Assembly (NCBI GenBank): GCA_029212615.1
Contig: JARGPJ010000001.1
Coordinates: forward strand, 124,001 to 188,000
Source of the DNA: Verrucomicrobiales bacterium
GTDB lineage: Bacteria > Verrucomicrobiota > Verrucomicrobiia > Verrucomicrobiales > DEV007
Length of the DNA: 64,000 nt
Direction: 5' to 3'
Position 1 is the first letter of the stretch. Every line of letters starts with the position of its first letter. Under the pieces are notes generated by a model that searched no databases, was not told the origin of the DNA, and worked only from the letters and a program-made list of their open reading frames with translations. The translations under genes were made by a program, and so were the position numbers. Shown here piece after piece: positions 16,255-25,530 of this stretch.

Positions 16255-17921
16255 GGCAAATGTTTCAAATACCGCCAGAGATCCATCGTTTTTTCATCGC
16301 TTTCCGGATCATCCCCGAACGCGGGTTCCATCGGAACTCCCGGCTGAGTATACTGAGGGCTGAGAATCATTGATCGAAAATAGGGATACTGCAGCCGCTC
16401 CGGAGAGGTCTTCAGATTAATACCCGGAAACTCAGTCGATGCCTTTTCCCCTGCGCCGTGACAACGCCGACAGTCAGCTTCCCCCTCACCCGGCCATTGC
16501 TCACCATTTCTTCGCGGAAACTTCAATAGTTGATGAGGATTCGGCTCACTGAGATCGAATTGTCGAAATAAGCTCTCGAGAGGCTTCACCCGCCCCCCGG
16601 CATAGCGGGGCATCCGGGTCGACTGATAATGCCGGACTTTCGTTTTGCCGCCCTCTCCATGCAAAACCTCGTGAAGCCAATCATGACGGAGCCTTGACCC
16701 GACTTCATCCAGGTTGGGCGGAAGATTCCCCCACCGTCCCAGTTCGACCGCTTTCCCGCTCTCGAATCCGAAATAGACTTCACGGGCCGTCTCCGGACCA
16801 CCGACACCACTCCGCTCGTGACAGGCGTAACAATTTAAACTTTTCATCCGCCAGTCAATCTCAGCAGCTCCGCTCAATACCTCCTGATCGCTGAGCCGGA
16901 CCAGGGCCGCTGATATGGCCCGTTTCTGTACCTCATCCAGCCCGTAAAAGGGCACTCCTCCTCCCGTCGGCCGGTCCGAGAGACAGTCCCGCCATTCCGC
17001 GACATCAAGTTTTTGAAGAGGAATCGATGAATGAAGATCACGACGCCGGTTTCGATCCGGCACCGTATGGCAGGCAGAACAACTCTTACTGACAAAGAGC
17101 GATTCCCCTCTCCCGGCGAGAGCAGGATCCAGCTCAAAAGGCTTCGAACGGGTCAGGGCTTCAGTGATATTGTCAGGAAGCTCCAGATCCGGCCCCGCTT
17201 TGAGATAAGCCGCCAAGTTCGCCGCCTCTTCGACCGTTAGATGAAACTCCGGCATGCGCCCTGACGGCCGATGAGTGTTGGGCGTAAGAAGAAAGTGAGT
17301 CAGCGAATCCAACTCATACAGGTCGGCAAGGTTCATGGGAACGCTCGGGAGCCCCGCCATCTCGATCTCCGCATTCTCCGGAACCCGGGGCGGGCGGTAT
17401 CCCACCTCGGGAGCATGGCAGGCAGCGCAGCCCACACGGTGATAGAAGGCTCTCCCTTCATCAATATCACCCAGCGGGTAGCCCGGCACCTCCTCTTTGA
17501 AGGTCGCAAGATAGTGCTTCAACGCCGTCACTTCATCGAGGTCCCGGTCCGGCCCCGCAAAAAGGCTTGGCATTGTCGTGTCCTTCTTCACGAAACGGGG
17601 ATTCCGAATCATGATTTCCAAATCGATGTCACCGAGACGCGAAGCGACACCCTCCAAATTCGTCGCCTCCACCCCCTGTAACTGATTCTTCAATCTCGAC
17701 GGCGGCTCATGACAGGCCACGCAGTTCAGTTCATTCAACAAAATCATGCCCCCCTGGGCGAGATACTCATCGTCATCGAGGCTCGAGTGAAAACGCTCGA
17801 AACCCACGACATAGGGATAATTGACCGGCTTCGCATGAGCAGGGTGCCCCTGCACCTCCTGCTGACAAAGAAAAGAAGCGAGGCAACAAATGAAACTTAA
17901 CCCTGTTAGGTCCTTCATCAT
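16251..17921 (-). CDS. secreted pentaheme c-type cytochrome
   Basis: Periplasmic cytochrome of about 556 residues with five CxxCH motifs in order: CVACH, CAACH, CSACH, CYACH and CRRCH. The fold looks like repeated small cytochrome c domains, with distal-methionine candidates such as GRMPEFHL and [10 protein letters not shown] signal peptide follows the ATG at 17921 or 17918 ([21 protein letters not shown], cleavage near VQG). An in-frame GTG at 17972 overlaps the upstream ATPase stop in a GTGA arrangement but would give a 20-residue hydrophilic leader. Similar proteins occur in the large cytochrome sets of Planctomycetota/Verrucomicrobiota. The redox partner is unknown. Confidence 0.78.
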   Translation of the reverse strand: MMKDLTGLSFICCLASFLCQQEVQGHPAHAKPVNYPYVVGFERFHSSLDDDEYLAQGGMILLNELNCVACHEPPSRLKNQLQGVEATNLEGVASRLGDIDLEIMIRNPRFVKKDTTMPSLFAGPDRDLDEVTALKHYLATFKEEVPGYPLGDIDEGRAFYHRVGCAACHAPEVGYRPPRVPENAEIEMAGLPSVPMNLADLYELDSLTHFLLTPNTHRPSGRMPEFHLTVEEAANLAAYLKAGPDLELPDNITEALTRSKPFELDPALAGRGESLFVSKSCSACHTVPDRNRRRDLHSSIPLQKLDVAEWRDCLSDRPTGGGVPFYGLDEVQKRAISAALVRLSDQEVLSGAAEIDWRMKSLNCYACHERSGVGGPETAREVYFGFESGKAVELGRWGNLPPNLDEVGSRLRHDWLHEVLHGEGGKTKVRHYQSTRMPRYAGGRVKPLESLFRQFDLSEPNPHQLLKFPRRNGEQWPGEGEADCRRCHGAGEKASTEFPGINLKTSPERLQYPYFRSMILSPQYTQPGVPMEPAFGDDPESDEKTMDLWRYLKHLP

Positions 17922-17968
17922 ACCCTGTTTGATCCTACCGGGGAACCACAGGCCCGTCTCCAGCCTTT

Positions 17969-18679
17969 TCACTCGCCGATATCATCGGAGATAATGACGC
18001 CATCGACGAGCGTAATGGTGCGATCACCAATCCTTGCCAACGACTTGTCGTGAGTCACCACAAGAAGTGTGCGCTCTTCTTCGTCGGCCAAATCCATGAG
18101 TAGATCCATCACCGCAATGCCCGTCTTTGAATCGAGGTTTCCAGTCGGCTCATCGGCAAAGAGAATCTTTGGATCGTTCATGAGCGACCGGGCGATGGCG
18201 ACACGTTGTTGCTCGCCACCGGAAAGCTCGTTCGGCAAGTGCGCAATGCGAGCACCCAGGCCAACGCGTTCCAGAAGGCTCGCGGCACGCTCTTTCGCCC
18301 GTTTCCCACGAATCAACGAAGGGACCATGACATTCTCAAGAGCCGTCAGCTCGGGCATCAGAAAAAAGCTCTGAAAGACGTAGCCCATCGTCTCGTTCCT
18401 GACACGTGCCTGCTCCTTTCGACTGAGACGATAAAGGGATCGCCCGTCGATAAGCACATCACCATCGTTAGGTTTTTCCAGACCGGCGAGGGTATAAAGA
18501 AGCGAAGTCTTTCCCGCTCCGGAAGGACCGACGAGAAACAACTTTTCACCACGCCTGGCATCAAGGGAAACATCCTTCAGCACTTCGATTCGGCTTTCAC
18601 CGATCTCGAAGGTCCGAACGATATTTTTTGCTTCGACAGCTGTTTCCACCGCAATGGAGTTTGAATCAGAGGTAACCAC
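17969..18679 (-). CDS. LolD/MacB-type ABC transporter ATP-binding protein
   Basis: ATPase of 236 residues in the MacB/LolD/FtsE class: Walker [11 protein letters not shown]-loop in [19 protein letters not shown], signature [13 protein letters not shown], Walker [14 protein letters not shown] and switch histidine in VVTHDK. Such ATPases power lipoprotein release to the outer membrane or MacB-type efflux. No FtsX/LolC-type permease lies next to it; the following gene is the pentaheme cytochrome, directly abutting. The membrane partner must be encoded elsewhere, or this copy serves an unlinked permease. Confidence 0.86.
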   Translation of the reverse strand: MVTSDSNSIAVETAVEAKNIVRTFEIGESRIEVLKDVSLDARRGEKLFLVGPSGAGKTSLLYTLAGLEKPNDGDVLIDGRSLYRLSRKEQARVRNETMGYVFQSFFLMPELTALENVMVPSLIRGKRAKERAASLLERVGLGARIAHLPNELSGGEQQRVAIARSLMNDPKILFADEPTGNLDSKTGIAVMDLLMDLADEEERTLLVVTHDKSLARIGDRTITLVDGVIISDDIGE

Positions 18680-18740
18680 GCCGAAACATGGCCCCTGATT
18701 GCATGAAGGACGAATGAATTTTCAGCCGAAAACCGGTTTC

Positions 18741-19178
18741 CTACCGCTTTCCTTTGAGGCCGTCACGGCGGGCTTTTTTGGCCATTTCAAGAGCCTTCTC
18801 GCTGCCGTAGCGTTTGATCGAAAACTTAGCCGTTTTACGCTTCCCTTCACCGTCGAGCCAGGCAGCCTGCCAATACTCGTAATTTTTTTCTTTGGGAGAC
18901 TTGGAAACGACGTGCGTCACACCAACTACCCCGGATTGTTTGATGCGTCGCTTCTTCTTCGCGGCAGCTTCCTGCTTGTACTTCGGCATCTTCGAAAGCA
19001 ACTTATCACGATGCTCTTTGGCCGCTTTCAGGGCCTTTGTTTTGCCACCTGAAGCCTTATCGGGAAAGTACTTCTGGTGGCTTTTGCCACGATGCGTAAT
19101 GCGAACGTAGAAGCCGTGATTTTTTTTCTCAGGCTGATCAATGCGGGTAATACCGTAGTTAGGACGGGAAGCCACCAT
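18741..19178 (-). CDS. tandem AP2-like domain protein
   Basis: Very basic protein of 145 residues made of two AP2/ERF-like three-stranded modules. The first (about 8-62) runs YGITRID, HGFYVRITHRGK, KYFPDK, GGKTKALKAAKEHRDKL; the second (about 80-140) VGVTHVV, YWQAAWLDGEGKRKTAKFS, GSEKALEMAKKARRDGL. Both end in the alpha-helix that packs on the sheet. In plants this fold binds GC-rich DNA. In bacteria it usually occurs fused to HNH homing endonucleases, but here no nuclease is attached. DNA binding is a reasonable inference; the target is unknown. It stands alone between the LolD-like ATPase and trmL. Confidence 0.68.
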   Translation of the reverse strand: MVASRPNYGITRIDQPEKKNHGFYVRITHRGKSHQKYFPDKASGGKTKALKAAKEHRDKLLSKMPKYKQEAAAKKKRRIKQSGVVGVTHVVSKSPKEKNYEYWQAAWLDGEGKRKTAKFSIKRYGSEKALEMAKKARRDGLKGKR

Positions 19179-19328
19179 AGGGAAACAAGGGTTACAAGTT
19201 AGTCACAGGGAAACTGCATAACGTTTTTTTAAAAACGCCACAAGCCAAAATGCGCTACTTCCGGTCTAATGAGTCGGATTTGTTGTATTTAGTCGTAATT
19301 TCACCCGCATTACCCTGAAGTTTTTCTT

Positions 19329-19781
19329 TCAACGACAATTAATTTGTCGAATGGCATCTAACAGGACAACCCCTGTGGACACTGCAAGATTCAAACTTCG
19401 GCCTCTCGTTTGGGGTATCGTGAGGGTCCTGTCACTGTTCGAATGCAAAAGACTTTCAGGCAACCCGCGTGTCTCCGGGCCGAAAACGAGATAATCGTTC
19501 TTCTGAAATTCCGCCGCCCAATACGGGCGATCAGTCTTCGTTGTCAGGAAATAGGTCGACGTGTCAGGTTCTGCTGAGGAAAGACATTCCTCCAGCGAAG
19601 ACCAAAAGAGCGGATTCAATTCTTTCCAATAGTCGAGCCCGGCGCGCTTCAATGCCCGGTCATCTGTCGAGAAGCCAAGCGGCTCAATTAAATGCAAGCG
19701 GGCGCCTGTCGCATGACAAAGACGCCCGATCGTGCCGGTATTGGGGGGGATCTCCGGCTCAAACAAAACGACGTTCAACAT
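19329..19781 (-). CDS. trmL: tRNA (cytidine(34)-2'-O)-methyltransferase
   Basis: SPOUT-class methyltransferase of 150 residues that 2'-O-methylates the wobble position of tRNA-Leu isoacceptors. The N-terminus LNVVLFEPEIPPNTGTIGRLC and the knot motifs VFGPETRGLP and SLNLAVSTGVVLLDAIRQ match TrmL. The usual third-motif start reads IPQTRGRSLNLAVS here rather than IPMxxxxRSLNLS, a mild variation. It lies 39 bases downstream of rpmA and is probably read through from the L21-L27 operon. Confidence 0.87.
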   Translation of the reverse strand: MLNVVLFEPEIPPNTGTIGRLCHATGARLHLIEPLGFSTDDRALKRAGLDYWKELNPLFWSSLEECLSSAEPDTSTYFLTTKTDRPYWAAEFQKNDYLVFGPETRGLPESLLHSNSDRTLTIPQTRGRSLNLAVSTGVVLLDAIRQINCR

Positions 19782-19820
19782 CGAACGCCCTTCTGCTTAA
19801 TCCCTGTGAGCCGCCAAAGC

Positions 19821-20072
19821 CTACGCTTCGACAGCATCAACGTTGACGCGGCGACCATTACGGTCAAAGCGAACGCTGCCCTCAACGAGGGAGAAAATAG
19901 TGTAATCGCGGCCGAGACCGACGTTCTTACCGGGCTGCCACTTCGTTCCGCACTGACGGAGGATGATGTTACCGGGGATGACGTGCTCGCCACCAAATTT
20001 TTTCACACCACGACGCTTACTATTGCTATCGCGGCCGTTCTTGACGCTTCCTTGTCCCTTCTTATGAGCCAT
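19821..20072 (-). CDS. rpmA: 50S ribosomal protein L27
   Basis: Large-subunit protein of 83 residues whose N-terminus reaches the peptidyl-transferase centre. The start is the ATG at 20072, giving [20 protein letters not shown]; this directly matches L27, and no N-terminal extension requiring Prp-type cleavage is present at this start. [35 protein letters not shown]-type features follow, as expected. It lies 32 bases after rplU in the standard L21-L27 order. Confidence 0.96.
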   Translation of the reverse strand: MAHKKGQGSVKNGRDSNSKRRGVKKFGGEHVIPGNIILRQCGTKWQPGKNVGLGRDYTIFSLVEGSVRFDRNGRRVNVDAVEA

Positions 20073-20104
20073 GAGAAATTTAGAGTAAAAATTTAAATTA
20101 AAGA

Positions 20105-20413
20105 TCACACAGAAGTGATCTCAAGACGGGTAAGATGACGACGATGTCCCTTGGTTTTATGGTAGCCTTTGCGACGCTTGAACTTAAACGCGATCACTTT
20201 TTTAGCGCGATACTGGTCGACTACTTTCGCAGTGACCTTAGCGCCATCAATGAACGGAGCACCAACGGTGAGGCCGTCTCCACTGCCGGAGGCAAGGACT
20301 TCTTCGAAGGTGACGGTATCACCGACTTCAGCGCTTAGCTTTTCGACGTCGATCTTGTCGCCTGCTTCTACGCGGTATTGTTTTCCGCCGGTTTTGATTA
20401 TTGCGTATGCCAT
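20105..20413 (-). CDS. rplU: 50S ribosomal protein L21
   Basis: Large-subunit 23S-rRNA-binding protein of 102 residues. The ATG at 20413 gives [20 protein letters not shown], the L21 signature start; a GGGAGAG stretch just upstream can act as ribosome binding site. The C-terminal [21 protein letters not shown] is the conserved rRNA-binding tail. In-frame codons upstream to 20488 are not L21-like. It is first of rplU-rpmA-trmL. The 98 bases upstream, between it and the acyltransferase stop, are the likely promoter and leader region, but no confident hexamers were seen. Confidence 0.96.
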   Translation of the reverse strand: MAYAIIKTGGKQYRVEAGDKIDVEKLSAEVGDTVTFEEVLASGSGDGLTVGAPFIDGAKVTAKVVDQYRAKKVIAFKFKRRKGYHKTKGHRRHLTRLEITSV

Positions 20414-20511
20414 CTTTCTCTCCCTAGGTTGAGGGCGGGGAATGTTCCATCGCTCACCCTGATCAGCAAGCTGTTTTTTTAAAATCAATTTCAGGATAGG
20501 GATCCGCGATT

Positions 20512-22347
20512 TTACTCACTGAAATCCCGACCCTGAAAGAACAGAAAACCATTCGTATCGATCACCGCCTCTCTTGGCCCCGGAAGCCAATTCCCTTCGC
20601 TCATTTCCTCTCCAACAGGATCAAAACGAAGCCAAAGTTGACCGTCTCTAATTCTCGGGGCAATCCCGGGCAGAAAAAGCCCCACCGACTTCGCATGGCG
20701 GCCATGCTGATGCGCATGATGCGCGATGTTCGCTTCATTGGGGTCCGTGCGGCTCATCGTCACGACACGTCCATGAGCTTCCCAGGCTCTTGCGAGGGGC
20801 AACTCAGTCACTTCCTCCCAATCTTCGATTTCCCAATGATTGGCGCGACCGATTAAAATTCCAAATTTCAGTGATCGAATACTGAGGGGCTGCCGGATCT
20901 GCTCGTAAAATTCCCGGGATCCCACCGTGATTCCGACTGAATGATCGAGAATTGCCCGCTCCAGCAAATCGAAATCCTCCCGCATCGAAAAGGAGCGGGC
21001 CACGACTTTACCTTTCGCAAGTGCCGGCGACCAGCACCCCATCATTAGCCCTGCCGGAGTGCATAGCGACTGCTCAGAAAACAGGATTTCATCGGCATCC
21101 AGAAAACTCGCCGCGGTAACTTGTTTAGCATTTTTCAATAACTCCCGCGCCGTCAAAAGGATGGGTGGCTCTCCCGGCTTTCTGACCATCCCGACAGCTT
21201 CCCGGTCGAGGGAGCGCCCCTTCAAATCAAGCCTCCAGCAAGTCATCCAGGCAGGCTCGAGCAGGGCCCGCATCCGCTCAAAAAAGGCGACGCCCACCCC
21301 CGGTGAGGTGATCACCGATTTCATGTCGATGAAAACGCCTTCATCCCCCTGCCAGAAATCCATGAGGTGAGGCATGAAGGCCCGCGAGGTAATCACCGTG
21401 CGAATACCAAGCGGGGCAATGGAAGTCGCGACCGCTTCAGTCTCCCGTTGATCGATTGTAAAAGGGAGGTTCACCGGCGTTTTCCCGGCGAGAAAGAGAC
21501 CGTAATTAATCATCGCGGACATCGGCCCCGGCGGGAGAAGAATCCCAATTCGATCCCCTTCCTCCGGCGGCTGATTCATCCATCGACGGGCCATCGCGGT
21601 TGCGAGGCCGAGAGTATAAGCCCTCGACCAGTCCCGCGGACCGTTCCTGGAATACTCGACGAGAAAGGACTTCCTACGGCCCTTTTTCAGTCCTTTGATG
21701 AGAGCCATTTCGAGTGACTCATCGAAGACGCGGCGGAGATCGAAGGCCTCTGAACTTTGCTCCAGCACAGCTTCTCTAACGCGATCCACCGTGGCCTCCC
21801 CCGCAGGAATAGGTCGCCCGAAAGCAACCTGCAACGGACAGCTCAGGCCATGCGGCCATTTCTTGAAATACTTATCCCGTTCGAAGGAAAAAATCGAATT
21901 CCAGAGCCCGTCCATGTAGACCGGGACAACCGGGCAACCGGATTTCCGAACGATCAGTTCGAATCCTTTTTTAAGCTCGTAAATCACGCCCAAACGAGTC
22001 AGTCCCCCCTCAGGAAAGAGGCAAACCACATCCCCTTCATTCAAAGCCGCGACCGTTCGGGTGATCGCCTCTTTCGCATGGGTTTTGCGAATCGGAATCG
22101 CCCCGAAGAGCTTCAGAAACCAGGCAATGGGCTTCACCCTGACATAAGCCTCAAGGACAACAAAACGAACCGGTCTCGGTGATGTCAGATAGATGATAAA
22201 CGCGTCGATGTAACTCACGTGATTCGCGAGCATGAGCACCCCTCCTTCACGCGGCACAAATCCCACACCGGTTCGCCGGACCCGGTAAATGAGCTGCACC
22301 AGAGGCAGCATCGTGATTCTAAAAAACAAACGGCCCAATGTCTTCAT
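20512..22347 (-). CDS. acyltransferase/AMP-ligase-like fusion (Aas-like, degenerate ligase)
   Basis: Two-domain protein of 611 residues. The first ~210 residues are a PlsC-type acyltransferase with NHVSYIDAF (H43, D48) and FPEGG. The remainder aligns in layout with an AMP-binding acyl-ligase domain (GIRTVITSRAF, WLPGPREAVIDTNGFLFFQGRDFS at the end), as in Aas, which re-acylates lysophosphatidylethanolamine. The usual P-loop motif of AMP-binding enzymes (YTSGTTGxPK type) is not recognisable and the C-terminal catalytic lysine region is absent, so the ligase half may be inactive or only structural. It overlaps an LplT-like transporter gene by four bases, the classical LplT-Aas pairing. Confidence 0.77.
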   Translation of the reverse strand: MKTLGRLFFRITMLPLVQLIYRVRRTGVGFVPREGGVLMLANHVSYIDAFIIYLTSPRPVRFVVLEAYVRVKPIAWFLKLFGAIPIRKTHAKEAITRTVAALNEGDVVCLFPEGGLTRLGVIYELKKGFELIVRKSGCPVVPVYMDGLWNSIFSFERDKYFKKWPHGLSCPLQVAFGRPIPAGEATVDRVREAVLEQSSEAFDLRRVFDESLEMALIKGLKKGRRKSFLVEYSRNGPRDWSRAYTLGLATAMARRWMNQPPEEGDRIGILLPPGPMSAMINYGLFLAGKTPVNLPFTIDQRETEAVATSIAPLGIRTVITSRAFMPHLMDFWQGDEGVFIDMKSVITSPGVGVAFFERMRALLEPAWMTCWRLDLKGRSLDREAVGMVRKPGEPPILLTARELLKNAKQVTAASFLDADEILFSEQSLCTPAGLMMGCWSPALAKGKVVARSFSMREDFDLLERAILDHSVGITVGSREFYEQIRQPLSIRSLKFGILIGRANHWEIEDWEEVTELPLARAWEAHGRVVTMSRTDPNEANIAHHAHQHGRHAKSVGLFLPGIAPRIRDGQLWLRFDPVGEEMSEGNWLPGPREAVIDTNGFLFFQGRDFSE

Positions 22348-23651
22348 TCAGCGGCAGGAGGGGAGACGTTGAGAAGACGGTTCAAAAGGAAGCTCACCGC
22401 AATCACCAGGGGCACAAAAATAAGCACCTGAGTGGAGATTGAAAGACCGGAAAGTTTCATCAAAGAGCTGGCTGCAATCGCCATGATTCCGGAAAGGGAT
22501 CCAAGCAGGTTCTGGGCCGAAAGAACGCGACCTCGATGATCTTCATCAATCTGATCCTGAAGGTGAGCATTGAGAGGCACGATAAAAAACCCGCTCGCAT
22601 AGCCCATTGCGCCAACACAGGCAAACCAGGCAGTCGACTCAGGAGTCAATAATCCCATCCCAAGCAGCCCCATCGCCATTCCGAACCCGCCAAGGATCGA
22701 CAAAGCACGCTTGTTTCCTCCCCGGGTAAGGTAGGAAACCGTCAAGCTGCCCACGATCAATCCGATACCAACAACGATGAACATTCGCCCTGACGAACTG
22801 CTGACCCCGCCTTCAGCAACATCAGGATTCAGCTCCTTCGCGAAACCAAAAAATGCGAGGCCCATGAAGTTTGCAACGAGCCAGTAAAACGCGATGAGAA
22901 GGCCGGTGCGGCGAAGAACCTGATGACTGAAGAGATAGCGCAGGTCGAGAAAGTGACTCCAGAAGATCTTCTTTTTGAAAGTTGCCTCGGGATGATCCGG
23001 AGTACGCACGATAAACAGCCCGATCACCAAGGGCAGTATCGATGCCACTCCGATCGCGATGACCGGCACGGTCGCAGCGCGCCAGGCGTTTGACGCATCC
23101 ACTCCCTCCGCTTCATTGATTCTCATCAGGCCCGCATCAAACCATTCTCCCCCGAGAGCCATGCCCCCGAGAATACCCGCCATCGTCAGCATCTGCATGA
23201 GGCCGTTGGCGAGACCTAATTTCTTCGACCCGATGACCTCTTTGAGAATTCCCTGCTTCGCGGGTGAAAACAAAGTCGACTGAACCGCGAGAAGAAAATA
23301 CCCGAAAATCGCGAGCTGCACCGAACGCAGATAGAGGCTCCCGACGATGAGTGAGAATATGAGAAGCTGGGAAATCAGGCAGAGAAAAATAACGCGACTC
23401 TTCGAAAAACGATCCGAAAACCAGCCGGCAACCGGTGCAAGCAGCACAAAAGGCAGCGGAATCATGGCTGCGAGAACAAACTCAATATTATCCCCGATCG
23501 TCGTCCCCGCCGCCACCGTCACCGCGAGACCAATGAGGGCGAGCTTAACAAAATTATCGTTAAAAGCATTCTGGGCCTGAACGATCAGAACCGCCCAGAG
23601 AGAAACCCAGGATCGCCCTGAAATGGAGTTATCATTGTCCAGTGAAGCCAT
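22344..23651 (-). CDS. MFS transporter, LplT-like lysophospholipid flippase
   Basis: Major-facilitator protein of 435 residues with about 12 hydrophobic segments and the N-domain signature NAFNDNFVKLALIGLAV found in LplT, followed by WFSDRFSKSRVIF (loop 2-3 motif). LplT moves lysophospholipids from the outer to the inner leaflet for re-acylation by Aas. The 4-base overlap with the downstream acyltransferase/ligase-like gene strongly supports that role. In many bacteria the two are fused into one polypeptide; here they are separate but coupled. Confidence 0.83.
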   Translation of the reverse strand: MASLDNDNSISGRSWVSLWAVLIVQAQNAFNDNFVKLALIGLAVTVAAGTTIGDNIEFVLAAMIPLPFVLLAPVAGWFSDRFSKSRVIFLCLISQLLIFSLIVGSLYLRSVQLAIFGYFLLAVQSTLFSPAKQGILKEVIGSKKLGLANGLMQMLTMAGILGGMALGGEWFDAGLMRINEAEGVDASNAWRAATVPVIAIGVASILPLVIGLFIVRTPDHPEATFKKKIFWSHFLDLRYLFSHQVLRRTGLLIAFYWLVANFMGLAFFGFAKELNPDVAEGGVSSSSGRMFIVVGIGLIVGSLTVSYLTRGGNKRALSILGGFGMAMGLLGMGLLTPESTAWFACVGAMGYASGFFIVPLNAHLQDQIDEDHRGRVLSAQNLLGSLSGIMAIAASSLMKLSGLSISTQVLIFVPLVIAVSFLLNRLLNVSPPAAE

Positions 23652-23699
23652 GTTCGTTTTAAGATAAATTCAAATGAGAGCGAAATCCTGACCAACAAA

Positions 23700-24455
23700 T
23701 CAGTCCATCTCGACTGAATACAGTCCAAAAGCCTGTTTCAAAGCAGCAAGGCGGTTCCCCCATTTTCCGGCATATGGTCGCGGAGGAGTCATCGTTCGCC
23801 AACCTTTTTCCAGACCAACTCTCTCAAGCTTCTCTCCGGGGTGAATCATGACGCCGTGTTCGACGATGGAAAGGAGCGGAATATCCGCAGAACTGTCAGA
23901 GTAAGCCCATGAGTCAGGGAGAAGAACATGGTCCTCCTCTATTTCCTCAGGGATCAATTCCCGCTCTTTCATCGCGATGACTTTGGCTCCGTGCTTATTA
24001 TTCGGCCCCGAAATTCGCGGGAGGAACGCCATTTTTTTCCCCACCTCCATGTCAGTGCCGATGAAATGATCAAAGCCGAGCTTCCCGGCAATCCCCCGCA
24101 GATAAAACTCCGGACTCGCACTGTTAAGAATAAGGATCCGACCCTCCGCGCGGTTCCGCTCCAGTTCTGCGACGACCGAAGGATAAAGCGCCTCTTGAAA
24201 GTCCTCCTCGAGGAAGGCCTCCACATGCGCTTCGAGCGTTTCCCGTTTCATTCCGACGAGATAACTCGAAAAGACCCGCTTCATCGTGCGCAGACTGATG
24301 AGCCGGATCGCAGCAAACGGAACACAGAGAAAAAACCAAAGCAGATAAACCCGCCGCCACCCTTCGCGACGCAGCACAAAATTGCAGAACAAGGCCTGCG
24401 TATCGTGCGGAAGAAGAGTGTGATCGAGATCAAAAAGCGCAAAGCCCCGGGACAT
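23700..24455 (-). CDS. HAD-IB family phosphatase
   Basis: HAD subfamily IB hydrolase of about 251 residues related to SerB-like and phosphatidylglycerol-phosphate-type phosphatases. The start chosen is the ATG 24455 (MSRGFALFDLDHTLLP; nucleophile Asp9, acid Asp11). Motif II is ILNSASPEF, and motif IV lies in YSDSSADIPLL. A hydrophobic stretch (VYLLWFFLCVPFAAIRL) lies in the cap region, suggesting membrane association. It sits just upstream of the LplT/Aas-like pair on the same strand (48-base gap), hinting at a phospholipid-related substrate; that link is inferred from position only. Confidence 0.72.
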   Translation of the reverse strand: MSRGFALFDLDHTLLPHDTQALFCNFVLRREGWRRVYLLWFFLCVPFAAIRLISLRTMKRVFSSYLVGMKRETLEAHVEAFLEEDFQEALYPSVVAELERNRAEGRILILNSASPEFYLRGIAGKLGFDHFIGTDMEVGKKMAFLPRISGPNNKHGAKVIAMKERELIPEEIEEDHVLLPDSWAYSDSSADIPLLSIVEHGVMIHPGEKLERVGLEKGWRTMTPPRPYAGKWGNRLAALKQAFGLYSVEMD

Positions 24456-24521
24456 GGCGCAAACGATACCCCGTTCCACCTGATTCGCCAGCCATGGCGG
24501 TTATAGAATTTGCGTTGCAGG

Positions 24522-25190
24522 ATGAAACTTTACTGGCACACTCTCGGAAGTGTCGCTGAACTTACTACGGTGATCTTAAACAATCCTCCATTCATGAAAG
24601 CCTACGAGATTTTTCAGGAAGTCGCTCCTGCGACAGCTGCTTCTATTTTCCAGTACCTCCGCGACGAACAGCGCGAGGTTTACACCGTGTCGCTCTCAAC
24701 CCTCGCGGCCAACCGCAAGCTCCGTCCGGTGTTTGTGCAGCGGAAGCCGGTCCCCGCCCAAATCGAGTGGCTCGTCAAAAACGTGAAGCTCAAAGCTTCC
24801 GATGAAATCGCTGAGCACGTCATCCAGCTCTGGCTCATGAAGGCTCATCAAACCGTCCTCGTTGAGTTTCTCGACGGCGTCGGAATCGAACACGATGGAG
24901 AAGGAGCCGCAGAAGACATTCCCGAGAAGATCAATGCGAAGAAGCTCAAATCGACAGTGGAGAAGCTTCTGAAAGACCACGATCCGGAAGTAATCCGCGT
25001 CTACCTCCACGTGTTCCAGAAGCAACGCGCAGAAGGCTGGCCTGAAATCACCTCCCTTATCGAGGCGACTCCGGCCCTTCAATTCGGTGAGCCTGAAGAG
25101 CCCCCCGCTAAAGAAACGCCTGCTGAAACCGAAAAACCTGCGCCCGCCAAAGAAACGGCGCAAGAGGACGAGGCCGGCGAAGAAGAGTAG
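24522..25190 (+). CDS. conserved hypothetical protein with acidic low-complexity tail
   Basis: I do not recognise this family. The product from the ATG 24522 has about 222 residues: a mostly helical domain (residues ~20-190) with segments such as IFQYLRDEQREVYTVSLSTLA and HVIQLWLMKAHQTVLVEFLDG, then a Pro/Glu/Lys-rich disordered tail (about residues 190-222). No signal peptide or membrane segment. An alternative start at 24594 (MKAYEIFQEVAP) is plausible. It precedes a small hypothetical gene by 25 bases, so the two may be cotranscribed. Probably a lineage-restricted cytoplasmic protein. Confidence 0.6.
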   Translation: MKLYWHTLGSVAELTTVILNNPPFMKAYEIFQEVAPATAASIFQYLRDEQREVYTVSLSTLAANRKLRPVFVQRKPVPAQIEWLVKNVKLKASDEIAEHVIQLWLMKAHQTVLVEFLDGVGIEHDGEGAAEDIPEKINAKKLKSTVEKLLKDHDPEVIRVYLHVFQKQRAEGWPEITSLIEATPALQFGEPEEPPAKETPAETEKPAPAKETAQEDEAGEEE

Positions 25191-25215
25191 TCATCTCTCC
25201 TGCATCGAACTTCCC

Positions 25216-25494
25216 ATGAAAAGCGCCTACGAACTCGCGATGGAACGTCTCGGCGGAGGAGAGCCGGAAGCAGCTCTCTCCGACGAGCAGAAGGCGGCCC
25301 TCGCAGCCGTTGACGACAAGTTCAAAGCAAAGGTCGCGGAGCGTGAATTGTTCCTCGGCGACCTTATCGCCAAAGCAACTTCAAGCGGCAACTACGCGGA
25401 GTTAGCTGAGCTCGAAACGCAGAAGACCCGGGAGATCGCATCGCTCAAGTCCCAAGGCGAAGCGGAAAAGGAACAGCTGAGGAACGGGTGGTAG
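25216..25494 (+). CDS. small conserved hypothetical protein (coiled-coil type)
   Basis: A 92-residue charged, alanine-rich helical protein beginning MKSAYELAMERLGGG. Predicted coiled coil over most of its length (DEQKAALAAVDDKFKAKVAERELFLGDLIAKA and AELAELETQKTREIASL regions). The frame is open upstream into the previous gene, but the lysine/arginine-rich translation there is a shadow of the acidic tail in another frame, so the ATG 25216 is preferred. Function unknown; the position behind the preceding hypothetical gene suggests a shared transcript. Confidence 0.58.
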   Translation: MKSAYELAMERLGGGEPEAALSDEQKAALAAVDDKFKAKVAERELFLGDLIAKATSSGNYAELAELETQKTREIASLKSQGEAEKEQLRNGW

Positions 25495-25530
25495 GCCCCA
25501 CTCGCTGCGCCAATCCTCCGGCACAGCGCC

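Noticed and set aside
19222-19237. CGTTTTT/AAAAACG inverted repeat between trmL and the AP2-like gene
   Set aside because: Short, AT-only stem without a GC clamp; could be a terminator or promoter element, but nothing decides it.
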